A stretch of 64,000 nt of DNA from an uncultured Pseudomonadota bacterium (GTDB lineage Bacteria; Pseudomonadota; Gammaproteobacteria; Steroidobacterales; Steroidobacteraceae): assembly GCA_903879335.1 (NCBI GenBank), contig CAIRLC010000007.1:221080-285079 (forward strand), written 5' to 3'. The position numbers were made by a program, and so were the translations under genes. Position 1 is the first letter of the stretch. The number at the start of each line of letters is the position of its first letter. Shown piece after piece: positions 25,817-34,061 of this stretch. The notes beneath the pieces are model-generated. The model was not told where the DNA came from. It made no database searches and worked only from the letters and a program-made list of their open reading frames with translations.

Positions 25817-26916
25817 GCTTGTGTCTCAGCCGGTAGACGAATTTCGATGATGCAGCCGGAAGCTAGATTGCGGCCCGTCAATTCAACTTTAGGCCCATAC
25901 AAGACGGCTAGGCGGTCGTTGGTATTACGCAGACCTACGCCGCGGTTGCCTGTTGGAATCTTCCCGCCAGGTAAGCCTGGACCGTCATCCGCCACTGCGA
26001 TAGACAACTCACCATTAACGATCCGTGCCGAAATTTGAATCCGACCACCTGATTCGCGAGCGGCAACCGCATATTTGAGCGAATTTTCGACGAGCGGCTG
26101 CAGCAAAAGCGACGGCACCAGACAGCGACCGGCTTCCTCAGAAATTTCCTGTGTGATCTCGAGGCGAGAACCGAAGCGCAGTTGCTCAATGCCTAAATAT
26201 AGACCGAGAACGTCCAACTCCTGCCGAAGCGTGACACGCTTCATCGGATCCTGATCCAAGCTATGACGTAGAAATCCAGATAATCGGGTCACCGCGAGGT
26301 TCGCCGTGTGATTGTCATGATCAAGCACGAGCGTTGAGATTGCATTCAGTGTGTTGAAGAGGAAGTGCGGGTTCAACTGGTAGCGCAGCATCTTTAATTG
26401 GGCTTCTCGGGCTAGCCCTTCCGCACGGGCCGTCGCGAGCCGCTCCCGATGGACCGACTCATAAAAATAGATTCCAAAGTAGAGGGCGCTCCACGACAGA
26501 AGCAGGTAGGTCGAGATCAGTGCGCCAGCAAAAAACTGACCGAGACCGTGCGCCGCATAGTTCTCGTCCAAAAATGTCGCGATAGCCGAATTGATGAATA
26601 GCCGCCAGACCAAGGCTGCGCCATAAATGGCCACGAGCGTGACCGGTAGAACCAGTTCCATCCCTCGATCACGGATCCGCCGGAACAAGTATCGGAGCGT
26701 CGATGACAGCGCAAATCCACTGGTGGCGGCGATGAGCAAAACGTTGCGATAGCCCTCGAGCTTATGCGGCCCCAACATCTCGGGATAGAACAGCGCCGCG
26801 ACAAACTGGGCAACAAAATAGGCGCTCCAGCCCAGCAATTGCAGGCCCCAGAATGCCGCTTCTCGGTGCCCCGCGACGCGGTCAAGGAGCCGGGTGGCCG
26901 TATGGTCGTAGTACAT
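25813..26916 (-). CDS. LytS/AlgZ-type sensor histidine kinase
   Basis: A 367-residue membrane kinase with about four N-terminal helices (residues 20-155) and no recognisable extracellular sensor domain. The His_kinase domain has YQLNPHFLFNTLNAISTLV with the phospho-accepting histidine near 188, and the ATPase has LLLQPLVENSLKYAV and ADDGPGLPGG with GNRGVGLRNTNDRL. It phosphorylates the partner regulator encoded immediately downstream. The signal sensed is not shown by the sequence. Its upstream flank is the AT-rich gap 26917-27212. Confidence 0.92.
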   Translation of the reverse strand: MYYDHTATRLLDRVAGHREAAFWGLQLLGWSAYFVAQFVAALFYPEMLGPHKLEGYRNVLLIAATSGFALSSTLRYLFRRIRDRGMELVLPVTLVAIYGAALVWRLFINSAIATFLDENYAAHGLGQFFAGALISTYLLLSWSALYFGIYFYESVHRERLATARAEGLAREAQLKMLRYQLNPHFLFNTLNAISTLVLDHDNHTANLAVTRLSGFLRHSLDQDPMKRVTLRQELDVLGLYLGIEQLRFGSRLEITQEISEEAGRCLVPSLLLQPLVENSLKYAVAARESGGRIQISARIVNGELSIAVADDGPGLPGGKIPTGNRGVGLRNTNDRLAVLYGPKVELTGRNLASGCIIEIRLPAETQA

Positions 26917-27029
26917 GCTGCCAAATTAGACGAGGTTGGCGCAGGATGGGAACGGTTTAACGCGCCACGAGGGCAATTGGACGCGCAGCGGGAATCCCAT
27001 GAACTCACGCGCTGGCAGAGAAGGCGATA

Positions 27030-27205
27030 TATTTTTTTCTAAAATAACTCTGTTATAGAATAAAATACCATTTACTGGCGATTTTCGCCTTTAATTTGGA
27101 TTATAAAACCACTTTTTGAAGTTTTTCGGATAAATATGTATTGAAAGGCGCTATTTTCATAATTGTGGGCGTTAAAGTTTTTTAAACCTTTAGTATTGAA
27201 TATTG
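27030..27205. other. AT-rich non-coding island between the sensor kinase and dtd
   Basis: About 175 bases dominated by A and T in an otherwise GC-rich region, located between divergent genes. It holds several short palindromes, including ATAAC/GTTAT around 27044-27056 and the hairpin at 27077-27089. It must contain promoter elements for dtd and perhaps the kinase. No protein frame is present. Confidence 0.7.
27077..27089 (+). terminator. Short terminator-like hairpin inside the AT-rich gap
   Basis: A 5-bp perfect stem GGCGA/TCGCC with a TTT loop is followed by TTTAATTT. It resembles a minimal intrinsic terminator, but no upstream transcript on this strand is known, so it could end a small RNA or be incidental. 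Confidence 0.35.
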
Positions 27206-27212
27206 GTGGGAA

Positions 27213-27668
27213 ATGATAGGTCTGATACAGCGGGTTAACGGCGCTCGTGTGGAAGTTCAGAGCGAAATCGTCGGCGCGATCGGCGCAGGTCTGCTCGTGC
27301 TACTCGGTGTGCAGCGTAACGACAGCGAACGCGAAGCTGATCGTTTACTCGAGCGGCTGCTCACGTATCGCGTCTTCGACGACGCAGAAGGGCGCATGAA
27401 TCGCTGCCTTTTGGACGTCGGGGGGGAACTGCTCGTCGTATCGCAATTCACCTTAGCCGCCGATACCCATAAAGGGACCCGGCCCGGATTTAGCACAGCA
27501 GCGCCACCGAGCGAGGCGGAGCATCTATATGATTACTTTGTCAGGAGGGCACGCGAATGCACTCTCGCCGTAGCCTCAGGGCGCTTCGGCGCCAACATGT
27601 CGGTCCACCTCGTCAACAGCGGACCGGTCACCTTCTGGCTTGAGGTGAAGCCAGAGCGGAATGGCTGA
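27213..27668 (+). CDS. dtd: D-aminoacyl-tRNA deacylase
   Basis: A 151-residue homodimeric enzyme that frees tRNA from mischarged D-amino acids and glycine. The signature [17 protein letters not shown] (about residues 79-95) and the C-terminal [11 protein letters not shown] hold the two cross-subunit motifs; the Gly-Pro of the second is the chirality checkpoint. The ATG at 27213 has a GGTGGG ribosome site. It lies upstream of tatABC with a 70-base gap. Confidence 0.96.
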   Translation: MIGLIQRVNGARVEVQSEIVGAIGAGLLVLLGVQRNDSEREADRLLERLLTYRVFDDAEGRMNRCLLDVGGELLVVSQFTLAADTHKGTRPGFSTAAPPSEAEHLYDYFVRRARECTLAVASGRFGANMSVHLVNSGPVTFWLEVKPERNG

Positions 27669-27738
27669 ACGGATTCCGCCCCCTTTGGGGTATGATCTGC
27701 GGACACCCTGTTAGAGATTTGTTTTCGGGAGAACGGCG

Positions 27739-27999
27739 ATGGGATCGATCGGATTTCGCGAATTGCTGGTGATTTTGGTCATCGCCCTCCTCATTTTTGG
27801 TGGCAAGAAGCTGCGCACGATCGGATCTGACCTCGGGGCCGCCGTCCACGACTTTAAGAAAGCGATGGACAAGGGCGAAAAGGAAGCCGAGCAGCAGCCA
27901 CAACCTCCATTGCGGCAGATCAGCAGCCAAGACGCTGAGTTCAAAGACGCGCAAGCACAGAAGCCTGAACAGAAGCCTGAACAGAAGACCCATTCCTAA
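27739..27999 (+). CDS. tatA: Sec-independent translocase subunit TatA
   Basis: An 86-residue protein with an N-terminal membrane helix (ELLVILVIALLIFG), the conserved FGGKKL hinge and an amphipathic helix (IGSDLGAAVHDFKKAMDKG). TatA oligomers form the passage for folded proteins. The C-terminal tail is low complexity: a 12-base unit is repeated in tandem at 27958-27981, giving QKPEQKPEQK. First gene of tatABC; GGGAG ribosome site upstream. Confidence 0.95.
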   Translation: MGSIGFRELLVILVIALLIFGGKKLRTIGSDLGAAVHDFKKAMDKGEKEAEQQPQPPLRQISSQDAEFKDAQAQKPEQKPEQKTHS

Positions 28000-28027
28000 C
28001 GGGCTAGCCCCGTAGTGAGACCAGGCT

Positions 28028-28441
28028 ATGTTTGACATAGGACTCAGCGAGATTCTGCTGATCTTGGTGATCGCTTTAGTCGTGCTCGGCCCGGATAAGC
28101 TGCCGCGGTTAGCCGCGGATATCGGCCGTTGGGTCGGGCGAGCGCGCTCGATGGCTCGGCAATTGAGCGCACAGCTTGAGCAAGAAGTTCGGATGGATGA
28201 GTACGCGCGCGCCCAACGACAGGCGGAAGCCAGCAAGCCCGCCACACCCGAGGCAGCGCCAGCAACATCCAATGCTCCGGCGGCTCCGGCGGCTCCGGCG
28301 AGCACGGTAACTTCGGTCAGCGAATACCCGTACCCGTCTCAAGCGCCAGCGGCGCCGCCCACGGCTACGCCACCCGTCGCGTCCGAGCCAGCCGCCGCAC
28401 CTGACGCGGCGAGCACTCCCGCAACCCATGCCAAGCCCTGA
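28028..28441 (+). CDS. tatB: Sec-independent translocase subunit TatB
   Basis: A 137-residue receptor-complex subunit that with TatC binds twin-arginine signal peptides. MFDIGLSEILLILVIALVVLGP is the membrane helix with the TatB-typical glutamate and GPDKLP hinge, followed by an amphipathic helix. The last 60 residues are Ala/Pro-rich with short tandem AAP units and are likely disordered. tatC starts inside its last 14 bases, so the two are translationally coupled. Confidence 0.93.
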   Translation: MFDIGLSEILLILVIALVVLGPDKLPRLAADIGRWVGRARSMARQLSAQLEQEVRMDEYARAQRQAEASKPATPEAAPATSNAPAAPAAPASTVTSVSEYPYPSQAPAAPPTATPPVASEPAAAPDAASTPATHAKP

Positions 28442-29213
28442 GAGCTCTGAGACACTCGCTGAAGGCACCCTGATCTCTCATTTGTTGGAGCTCAGGACTC
28501 GGCTACTACGCTCCGTGGTTGCCGTGTTGATCGTCACTGTGCCGGCCATGCTGTATGCGAATGACCTTTTCGGGTTCGTGGCACGGCCATTGATCAAAGT
28601 GCTGCCTAAAGGCTCCGCGATGATCTCAACCAGCGTGATGGCGCCGCTGACCACGCCATTTAAACTCGCCTTCTACGTGGCGCTGATCAGCGCCATGCCT
28701 TACGTGTTATATCAAGTCTGGGCATTCATCGCGCCTGGCTTATATCGACACGAAAAGCGTTTCGCAATGCCTCTACTGGTGTCCAGCATTGCGTTGTTTT
28801 ACGCGGGCATCACGTTCTGCTACTACGTGATTTTCCCAATCATGTTCGCGTTTTTCACTGCCACAACGCCGCCGGGCGTGCAGATGATGACCGACATGAC
28901 GCAGTACTTAGATTTCGTTTTAGTCCTGTTCCTTGCGTTTGGCATTGCCTTCGAGATCCCGGTAGCAATTGTCCTGTTGGTCATCACGGGACTGGTCAAG
29001 GTTGAGACACTGACCCGAAATCGCGGTTACGTGCTGATCGGTGTATTCGTTCAAGCTGCCGTGATCGTACCGCCAGACGTGTTATCTCAAACGGTCATGG
29101 CGTTGCCGATGTACGCGCTATACGAATTCGGCATTTTGATGGCGCGCATTCTTTCCAAGCGGCGTGCGACAGATCGCGCCGAGCAGCAGAACGAGGAAAA
29201 AGCAGGCGACTGA
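28428..29213 (+). CDS. tatC: Sec-independent translocase subunit TatC
   Basis: A 261-residue inner-membrane protein with six helices that recognises twin-arginine signals. The N-terminal LISHLLELRTRLLRS matches the conserved HLxELRxRL signature and the third-loop region reads FKLAFYVALISAMPYVLYQVWAF. The terminal 20 residues are charged and cytosolic. It ends the tat operon; a hairpin follows at 29222-29243. Confidence 0.97.
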   Translation: MPSPESSETLAEGTLISHLLELRTRLLRSVVAVLIVTVPAMLYANDLFGFVARPLIKVLPKGSAMISTSVMAPLTTPFKLAFYVALISAMPYVLYQVWAFIAPGLYRHEKRFAMPLLVSSIALFYAGITFCYYVIFPIMFAFFTATTPPGVQMMTDMTQYLDFVLVLFLAFGIAFEIPVAIVLLVITGLVKVETLTRNRGYVLIGVFVQAAVIVPPDVLSQTVMALPMYALYEFGILMARILSKRRATDRAEQQNEEKAGD

Positions 29214-29221
29214 TCCGTGAT

Positions 29222-29243
29222 GACGTTGCCTCTAGGTAACGTC
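29222..29243 (+). terminator. Hairpin after tatC
   Basis: A 9-bp stem with one G-U pair (29222-29230 with 29235-29243) and a 4-base loop, placed 9 bases after the tatC stop. The following bases are only weakly U-rich. Confidence 0.5.
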
Positions 29244-29290
29244 TTCGGTCAGACTGATGAAAAAGGGCCCTTGCGCCTGGGGGATCTGCG

Positions 29291-30790
29291 ATGAACGATA
29301 CGACGACCGCTGCCACCTTTTTTGGCCATCCACGCGGGCTCTCAACGCTTTTCTTCACGGAATTCTTCGAGCGTTTCAGCTATTACGGCATGAGAGCGCT
29401 GCTCGTATTGTTCCTCACGGCAACTGTCGCCAATGGAGGGCTTGGCGTTGATGATGCGACAGCAGGCTCCATTTACGGGATCTATGCCGGTGCCGTTTAT
29501 CTATTCGCATTGCCCGGCGGCTGGGTTGCAGACCGTCTACTGGGCACGCGCCGCAGTATTTGGATCGGCGGAGCGCTAATCGCTATCGGCAACTTGCTCT
29601 TGGCTTTACCGGCATCCATGTTTGTCTTCATGGTGGGGCTACTCATCATTGCGCTAGGCACAGGTCTCCTGAAGCCCAATATCAGCGCGCTGGTTGGTGA
29701 ATTGTATGAGGGCAAGCCGGGTGCTTTTCGTGACGCCGCCTTCTCAATTTTCTATATGGGTATTAACTTAGGTGGCTTATTAGCGCCGCTCGTGTCGGGA
29801 ACAGTTGGGGAAATGTTCAATTTCCGCTACGGATTCTTGACTGCCGGGCTAGCCATGTTGCTCGGTCTCGTTCAATTCAAGGTAACGGGACATTACCTCG
29901 GTAGCGCCGGGCTGACGCCAAAGAGCACGACCGATGCCGAGCGAACGGCCGGCTTCAGATGGGTCTGGGCCGGTATCGTGTTGATCATCGCAGTGGTCGC
30001 GAGCGCGGGCCTCGGCCTCTTTGCTATCAGTGCGCCGGTGGTTGCGGATGTGTTCCGGCATCTCATGTATGCCATCGCAGCCCTATATTTCAGCTACATC
30101 CTTCTTTTCGGTGGGCTGGACTCGGCTGAGAAGCGCCGCGTCTGGGTGATGATTGCCCTGTTCATGGGCTCTGCCGTTTTCTGGGCTGGCTTCGAACAGG
30201 CCGGCACTACGTTTAATTTATTTGCACGCGACCTCACTGATCGATCCTTCCTCGGCAGTTTCTTCGCGAGCGGAGAGCACCCGGCAACTTGGTACCAATC
30301 CTTCAATTCGGTCTGCATCATCGCACTTTCGCCGTTCTTCGCTTGGCTTTGGCTCGCACTCGGCCGCCGTAACCTTGACCCTTCGGCGCCCGTGAAATTT
30401 GGCCTCGGGCTCATCATGTTAGGCGCGGGGTTTGTAGTCCTGCTGCTGGCCGCGCAACTAATCCTCGCCAGTGGCGGCAAGGTTGGCCCGCAATGGTTGC
30501 TACTGACGTATTTGCTGCACACCACTGGCGAGCTGTGCTTGAGCCCGGTGGGACTGTCGAACTTCACGAAGCTCGCCCCGAATCGATACGTATCGCAGCT
30601 CATGGGAATGTGGTTTTTGGCCACGGCAATCGGCAATTTGGCGGCCGGTCAGATTGGCGGTCACATCGGTAGTGATGTCCACACAATGCCCACCGAATTC
30701 CTGCATATGACCATGTACGGCGTCGGTTGCGGCACGCTCATGTTGCTGTTTGGGCCAATGCTTCGGCGCTGGATGGGTGCTGTCCGCTGA
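29291..30790 (+). CDS. POT-family proton-dependent oligopeptide transporter
   Basis: A 499-residue MFS-fold importer with about 12-14 helices. TEFFERFSYYGMRALLVLF near the N-terminus is the ExxER(F)xYYG signature for proton coupling, and FSIFYMGINLGGLLAPLVSG is the second family motif. It brings di- and tripeptides into the cell with protons. The gene after it encodes an OPT transporter with a 38-base gap, so the two may form a peptide-uptake unit. Closest functional names would be DtpA/YjdL-like, but I cannot assign one. Confidence 0.93.
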   Translation: MNDTTTAATFFGHPRGLSTLFFTEFFERFSYYGMRALLVLFLTATVANGGLGVDDATAGSIYGIYAGAVYLFALPGGWVADRLLGTRRSIWIGGALIAIGNLLLALPASMFVFMVGLLIIALGTGLLKPNISALVGELYEGKPGAFRDAAFSIFYMGINLGGLLAPLVSGTVGEMFNFRYGFLTAGLAMLLGLVQFKVTGHYLGSAGLTPKSTTDAERTAGFRWVWAGIVLIIAVVASAGLGLFAISAPVVADVFRHLMYAIAALYFSYILLFGGLDSAEKRRVWVMIALFMGSAVFWAGFEQAGTTFNLFARDLTDRSFLGSFFASGEHPATWYQSFNSVCIIALSPFFAWLWLALGRRNLDPSAPVKFGLGLIMLGAGFVVLLLAAQLILASGGKVGPQWLLLTYLLHTTGELCLSPVGLSNFTKLAPNRYVSQLMGMWFLATAIGNLAAGQIGGHIGSDVHTMPTEFLHMTMYGVGCGTLMLLFGPMLRRWMGAVR

Positions 30791-30828
30791 GTAAACGCGC
30801 TATCCCTCATTAACCACTGGGGAAATCT

Positions 30829-32742
30829 ATGAATGACGCTCCGCAACTCACTGTGCGCGCGGTTGTACTGTCGATGGGTCTTACCGTGGTCTTGGCTGCT
30901 GCCAATGCCTATCTCGGACTCTTCGCCGGACTTACGGTCGCCACGGCCATCCCGGCCGCTGTAGTGTCGATGGTCGTCCTGCGCATGTTAGGGCGCAGCA
31001 GCGTTCTTGAAAATAATATCGTCGCCACCGGAGCGTCGGCTGGTTCCTCTATAGCGGCAGGCACCGTGTTCACACTGCCCGCTCTGGTGATCCTCGGTCA
31101 CTGGGCGCGCTTCGACTATTGGTGGGTCCTCGCCATCATCGGGCTCGGCGGTTTGCTCGGTGTTCTATTTTCCGTTCCGTTGCGACGCACGCTCATCATC
31201 GCCGAAGATTTGCAGTTCCCTGAGGGCGTCGCCACAGCGGAGTTACTTCGTGCAGGCAGCGAAGGTGCCGGTAGTGCGAAAGCCTTGGGCTTTGCAGCGG
31301 GTGCCGGCGCGTTATTCAAGCTGGCGATGTCTGGTTTTCGCATTATTCCGGAGACGTTCTCGTTGTCTGGATATCTCGGTAGCAGCCGTTTGATCGGTTA
31401 TATCGGACTCAATTTGTCTCCTGCATTGCTCGGTGTTGGCTATATCGTCGGTGCAAACGTTGGGACCGTCACGGTAGCCGGCGGTCTTTTGGCGTGGTGG
31501 CTGTTCATTCCGACTTACCATGCATTATTCGCCATGCAGGATGCCGCGCTCGCAGCAAAACTAGTCGGTGTTGATGCCGAGACGGCAGCTGGGCTAATTT
31601 GGACGTCAAAGGTTCGCTACATCGGTGTCGGAGCCATGCTCGTCGGCGGCATGTGGGCACTTTGGACGCTGCGTCATTCGCTACTGTCCGGGATACGAAG
31701 CGGACTGAATGTCAGCGCTAACGGTCAAGCAGTTGACGAGCGAGAGCGCGATCTGCCGATGTCATTTATCCTGGTCGGCATTGTTCTTTTTGTTCTCCCG
31801 CTTTTTGCACTCTACAGCGTGGTGGTTGGCAGCTACGGCATCGCGGCCGCCATGGCGGTCATCATGATTGTCGCCGGCTTCGTTTTTTCATCCGTCAGTG
31901 GATATATGGCGGGCTTAGTCGGTTCGTCCAACAATCCTGTTTCTGGCATCACGATTTCTACCATCCTTTTTGCATCGTTGGTGTTGTTGGGATTAATGGG
32001 TCCCGGCAGCACGGTCGGCCCAGTCGCAGCGATTTTGATCGGCGCGGTGACGTGCAGTGCAGCGGCTGTTGCCGGCGACAACCTTCAAGATCTCAAGGCT
32101 GGCCGCCTCCTAGGTGCCTCGCCGTGGCGTCAGCAAGTCATGTTGGCACTCGGCGCGGTAGCAGGGGCCGCAGTGATGGCGCCCGTGCTTAACTTACTGC
32201 TTCAGGCCTATGGCATCGGTACGCCGGCTCACGAAGGCGTTAAGGCACTGAGCGCTCCACAGGCGACGCTGATGGCTGCAGTGGCAAAGGGGATTTTCGG
32301 CGGTGGGCTTCCTTGGCCGATGATTGAATTGGGAGCTGCACTGGGTGTCAGCGTCATCATCCTCGACCAATGGTTGGCGAGAACGGGGCGTTCATTCCGG
32401 ACGCCGGTACTGGCGGTTGCCGTCGGTGTCTACTTGCCTTTGGAATTGACCACTCCCATTTTTCTCGGCGGACTGCTCGCCGCTGTCGCTGCCCACTGGC
32501 ATCGATCCCATGGCGGTACCGGCGAAGAATCAGAGCGGCGCGACGGGCTACTCTATGCATCTGGGCTGATCGCCGGTGAGGCCATCATTGGCGTGCTTAT
32601 CGCGATACCGATCGTGTCCACGAACCGGGTGGATGTGCTGTCGCTTGCCGTGTCATTGCCCTATGCGCAATGGATCGGGCTCGTTGGCCTTGGACTCATT
32701 GGCCGCTGGCTCTATCAAGCTGCGGTGACGCGTTCAGCATAA
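30829..32742 (+). CDS. OPT-family oligopeptide transporter
   Basis: A 637-residue polytopic protein with about 14-16 hydrophobic segments. LSMGLTVVLAAANAYLGLFAGLTVATAIPAA-type N-terminus (residues 14-44), EDLQFPEGVATAELL near 127 and SSNNPVSGITISTI near 365 are typical of bacterial OPT proteins. Members carry peptides or metal chelates; which applies is not evident. GGGGAA ribosome site precedes the ATG. It follows the POT gene on the same strand. Confidence 0.92.
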   Translation: MNDAPQLTVRAVVLSMGLTVVLAAANAYLGLFAGLTVATAIPAAVVSMVVLRMLGRSSVLENNIVATGASAGSSIAAGTVFTLPALVILGHWARFDYWWVLAIIGLGGLLGVLFSVPLRRTLIIAEDLQFPEGVATAELLRAGSEGAGSAKALGFAAGAGALFKLAMSGFRIIPETFSLSGYLGSSRLIGYIGLNLSPALLGVGYIVGANVGTVTVAGGLLAWWLFIPTYHALFAMQDAALAAKLVGVDAETAAGLIWTSKVRYIGVGAMLVGGMWALWTLRHSLLSGIRSGLNVSANGQAVDERERDLPMSFILVGIVLFVLPLFALYSVVVGSYGIAAAMAVIMIVAGFVFSSVSGYMAGLVGSSNNPVSGITISTILFASLVLLGLMGPGSTVGPVAAILIGAVTCSAAAVAGDNLQDLKAGRLLGASPWRQQVMLALGAVAGAAVMAPVLNLLLQAYGIGTPAHEGVKALSAPQATLMAAVAKGIFGGGLPWPMIELGAALGVSVIILDQWLARTGRSFRTPVLAVAVGVYLPLELTTPIFLGGLLAAVAAHWHRSHGGTGEESERRDGLLYASGLIAGEAIIGVLIAIPIVSTNRVDVLSLAVSLPYAQWIGLVGLGLIGRWLYQAAVTRSA

Positions 32743-32789
32743 ATACGCATCTCGTAGCGGCGTAATCTAAGCGACAGCGAGAACGCGAA

Positions 32790-33722
32790 ATGACAGCCGC
32801 GCCGAGTTTCAGACGATCTTCTTTGCCTCGCCCGTCTGAGGCTACGCTCGTCTATCTCGCATTTGCCGCGGTGTATCTGGTTTGGGGCACCAGCTTTGCC
32901 GTCACTAAAGTCATGGTGCTCTCAACGCCGCCCTTTGTGGCAGGCGCGTTGCGGTTTTTTATGGCGGGTTCTTTGCTGTTTATCTTCACTCGCCTGCGCT
33001 CGTTACCCATGCCACAAGGCGCGCGCGAGTGGCGACATATCGCCGTTATGGCCGCCTTTCAGATCACCGGCTCGGCCGGCCTCAATATAATGGCCGCCCA
33101 GCACATCGCATCCAACCAGGCGGCATTGTTAAATGCCTCTGGTTCGCTCTGGATTCCCTTGCTCGGTGCTCTCGGCACGCAGGGGGAGCGGATTTCGAAG
33201 CGAATAGGGACTGGCCTTGGGGTCGGATTTGTTGGCGTTGTCCTACTGCTTTGGCCACGGGATGGATATGCCCTGGATACGCTTCCCTGGCAATTTGTCG
33301 TGATTCTCGCCTGCCTCAATTGGTCGCTCGGGACGATCTATTATCGCCGCGCCCGCGTTTCGACGCCGATGCCTGTGCTACTTGCTTTTGCGATGCTTGG
33401 CGGGAGCGCGCTCATGGGTACCGCGGGCCTTGCCCTTAACGAGTGGCGCCACTTAGTCATTGGCCCACGCAATGCATTCGCCATTAGTTATTTAGCGCTG
33501 CTGAATTCGTGTTTGGCGTATAGCGCTTATGTATTTCTAATGCGTCGCACAACCCCGGCTAGATTGGCCACTTACGGATATGTGAATCCGGCGATTGCGG
33601 CGCTCACAGGGTGGTTGCTGCTCGGCGAACTTCTTACCGATCTACAGCTCGTCGGTATGTTGGTCATTCTTACGGGGGTTGTCTTCGTTTCACTGCCGGA
33701 GAGCGCACGCAAAACCTCATGA
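32790..33722 (+). CDS. DMT-superfamily (EamA) transporter
   Basis: A 310-residue protein with ten hydrophobic helices arranged as two EamA repeats. AAVYLVWGTSFAVTKVMV near the N-terminus and GYVNPAIAALTGWLLLGELLTDLQLVGMLVILTGV near the end are the repeat signatures. Relatives export amino acids or other metabolites; the substrate is unknown. Its stop codon overlaps the convergent neighbour's stop by 6 bases. The 47-base gap after the OPT gene could allow co-transcription with the peptide importers. Confidence 0.9.
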   Translation: MTAAPSFRRSSLPRPSEATLVYLAFAAVYLVWGTSFAVTKVMVLSTPPFVAGALRFFMAGSLLFIFTRLRSLPMPQGAREWRHIAVMAAFQITGSAGLNIMAAQHIASNQAALLNASGSLWIPLLGALGTQGERISKRIGTGLGVGFVGVVLLLWPRDGYALDTLPWQFVVILACLNWSLGTIYYRRARVSTPMPVLLAFAMLGGSALMGTAGLALNEWRHLVIGPRNAFAISYLALLNSCLAYSAYVFLMRRTTPARLATYGYVNPAIAALTGWLLLGELLTDLQLVGMLVILTGVVFVSLPESARKTS

Positions 33723-34061
33723 GCGCCGCGCGAGCGAGCCGCCGATCCAGCTGACAATGCTCACAATGATTGCCGTACCCAGCGCTGAGCCAAATCCATC
33801 AACCTGCATGCCGGTCATGAGCCACGCAACTATGCCAACCATCGCAGCGTTGATGACCAACAAGAAAAATCCGAGCGACAAAACCGTCAGCGGCAAGGTC
33901 AGGACAATCAACAGAGGCCGAACAACCGCATTCATGACGCCAAGCGTCAGACCTGCGACCACGAGCGTAGAGGGTTGGTCAAAATGCAACCCCGTCACGA
34001 AAAAAGTGGCGATCCAGAAACCGATGGCGGCAAACGCGCCTCGCATTAGGAACCCGTTCAT
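33717..34061 (-). CDS. Phage holin family IV-like four-helix membrane protein
   Basis: A 114-residue protein with four hydrophobic helices and almost no soluble part. The segment LTLGVMNAVVRPLLIVLTLPLTVLSLGFFLLVINA (about residues 38-72) is the hallmark of the Mycobacterial 4TM/YvlD-like holin superfamily, common in ordinary bacterial chromosomes and not evidence of a prophage. Its start overlaps the amidohydrolase stop by 4 bases, so the two are co-translated. Function unknown. Confidence 0.85.
   Translation of the reverse strand: MNGFLMRGAFAAIGFWIATFFVTGLHFDQPSTLVVAGLTLGVMNAVVRPLLIVLTLPLTVLSLGFFLLVINAAMVGIVAWLMTGMQVDGFGSALGTAIIVSIVSWIGGSLARRS

Noticed and set aside
33717..34061. Holin-family gene as evidence of a prophage
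   Set aside because: The 4TM family is widespread in ordinary chromosomes, and no other phage gene is near.
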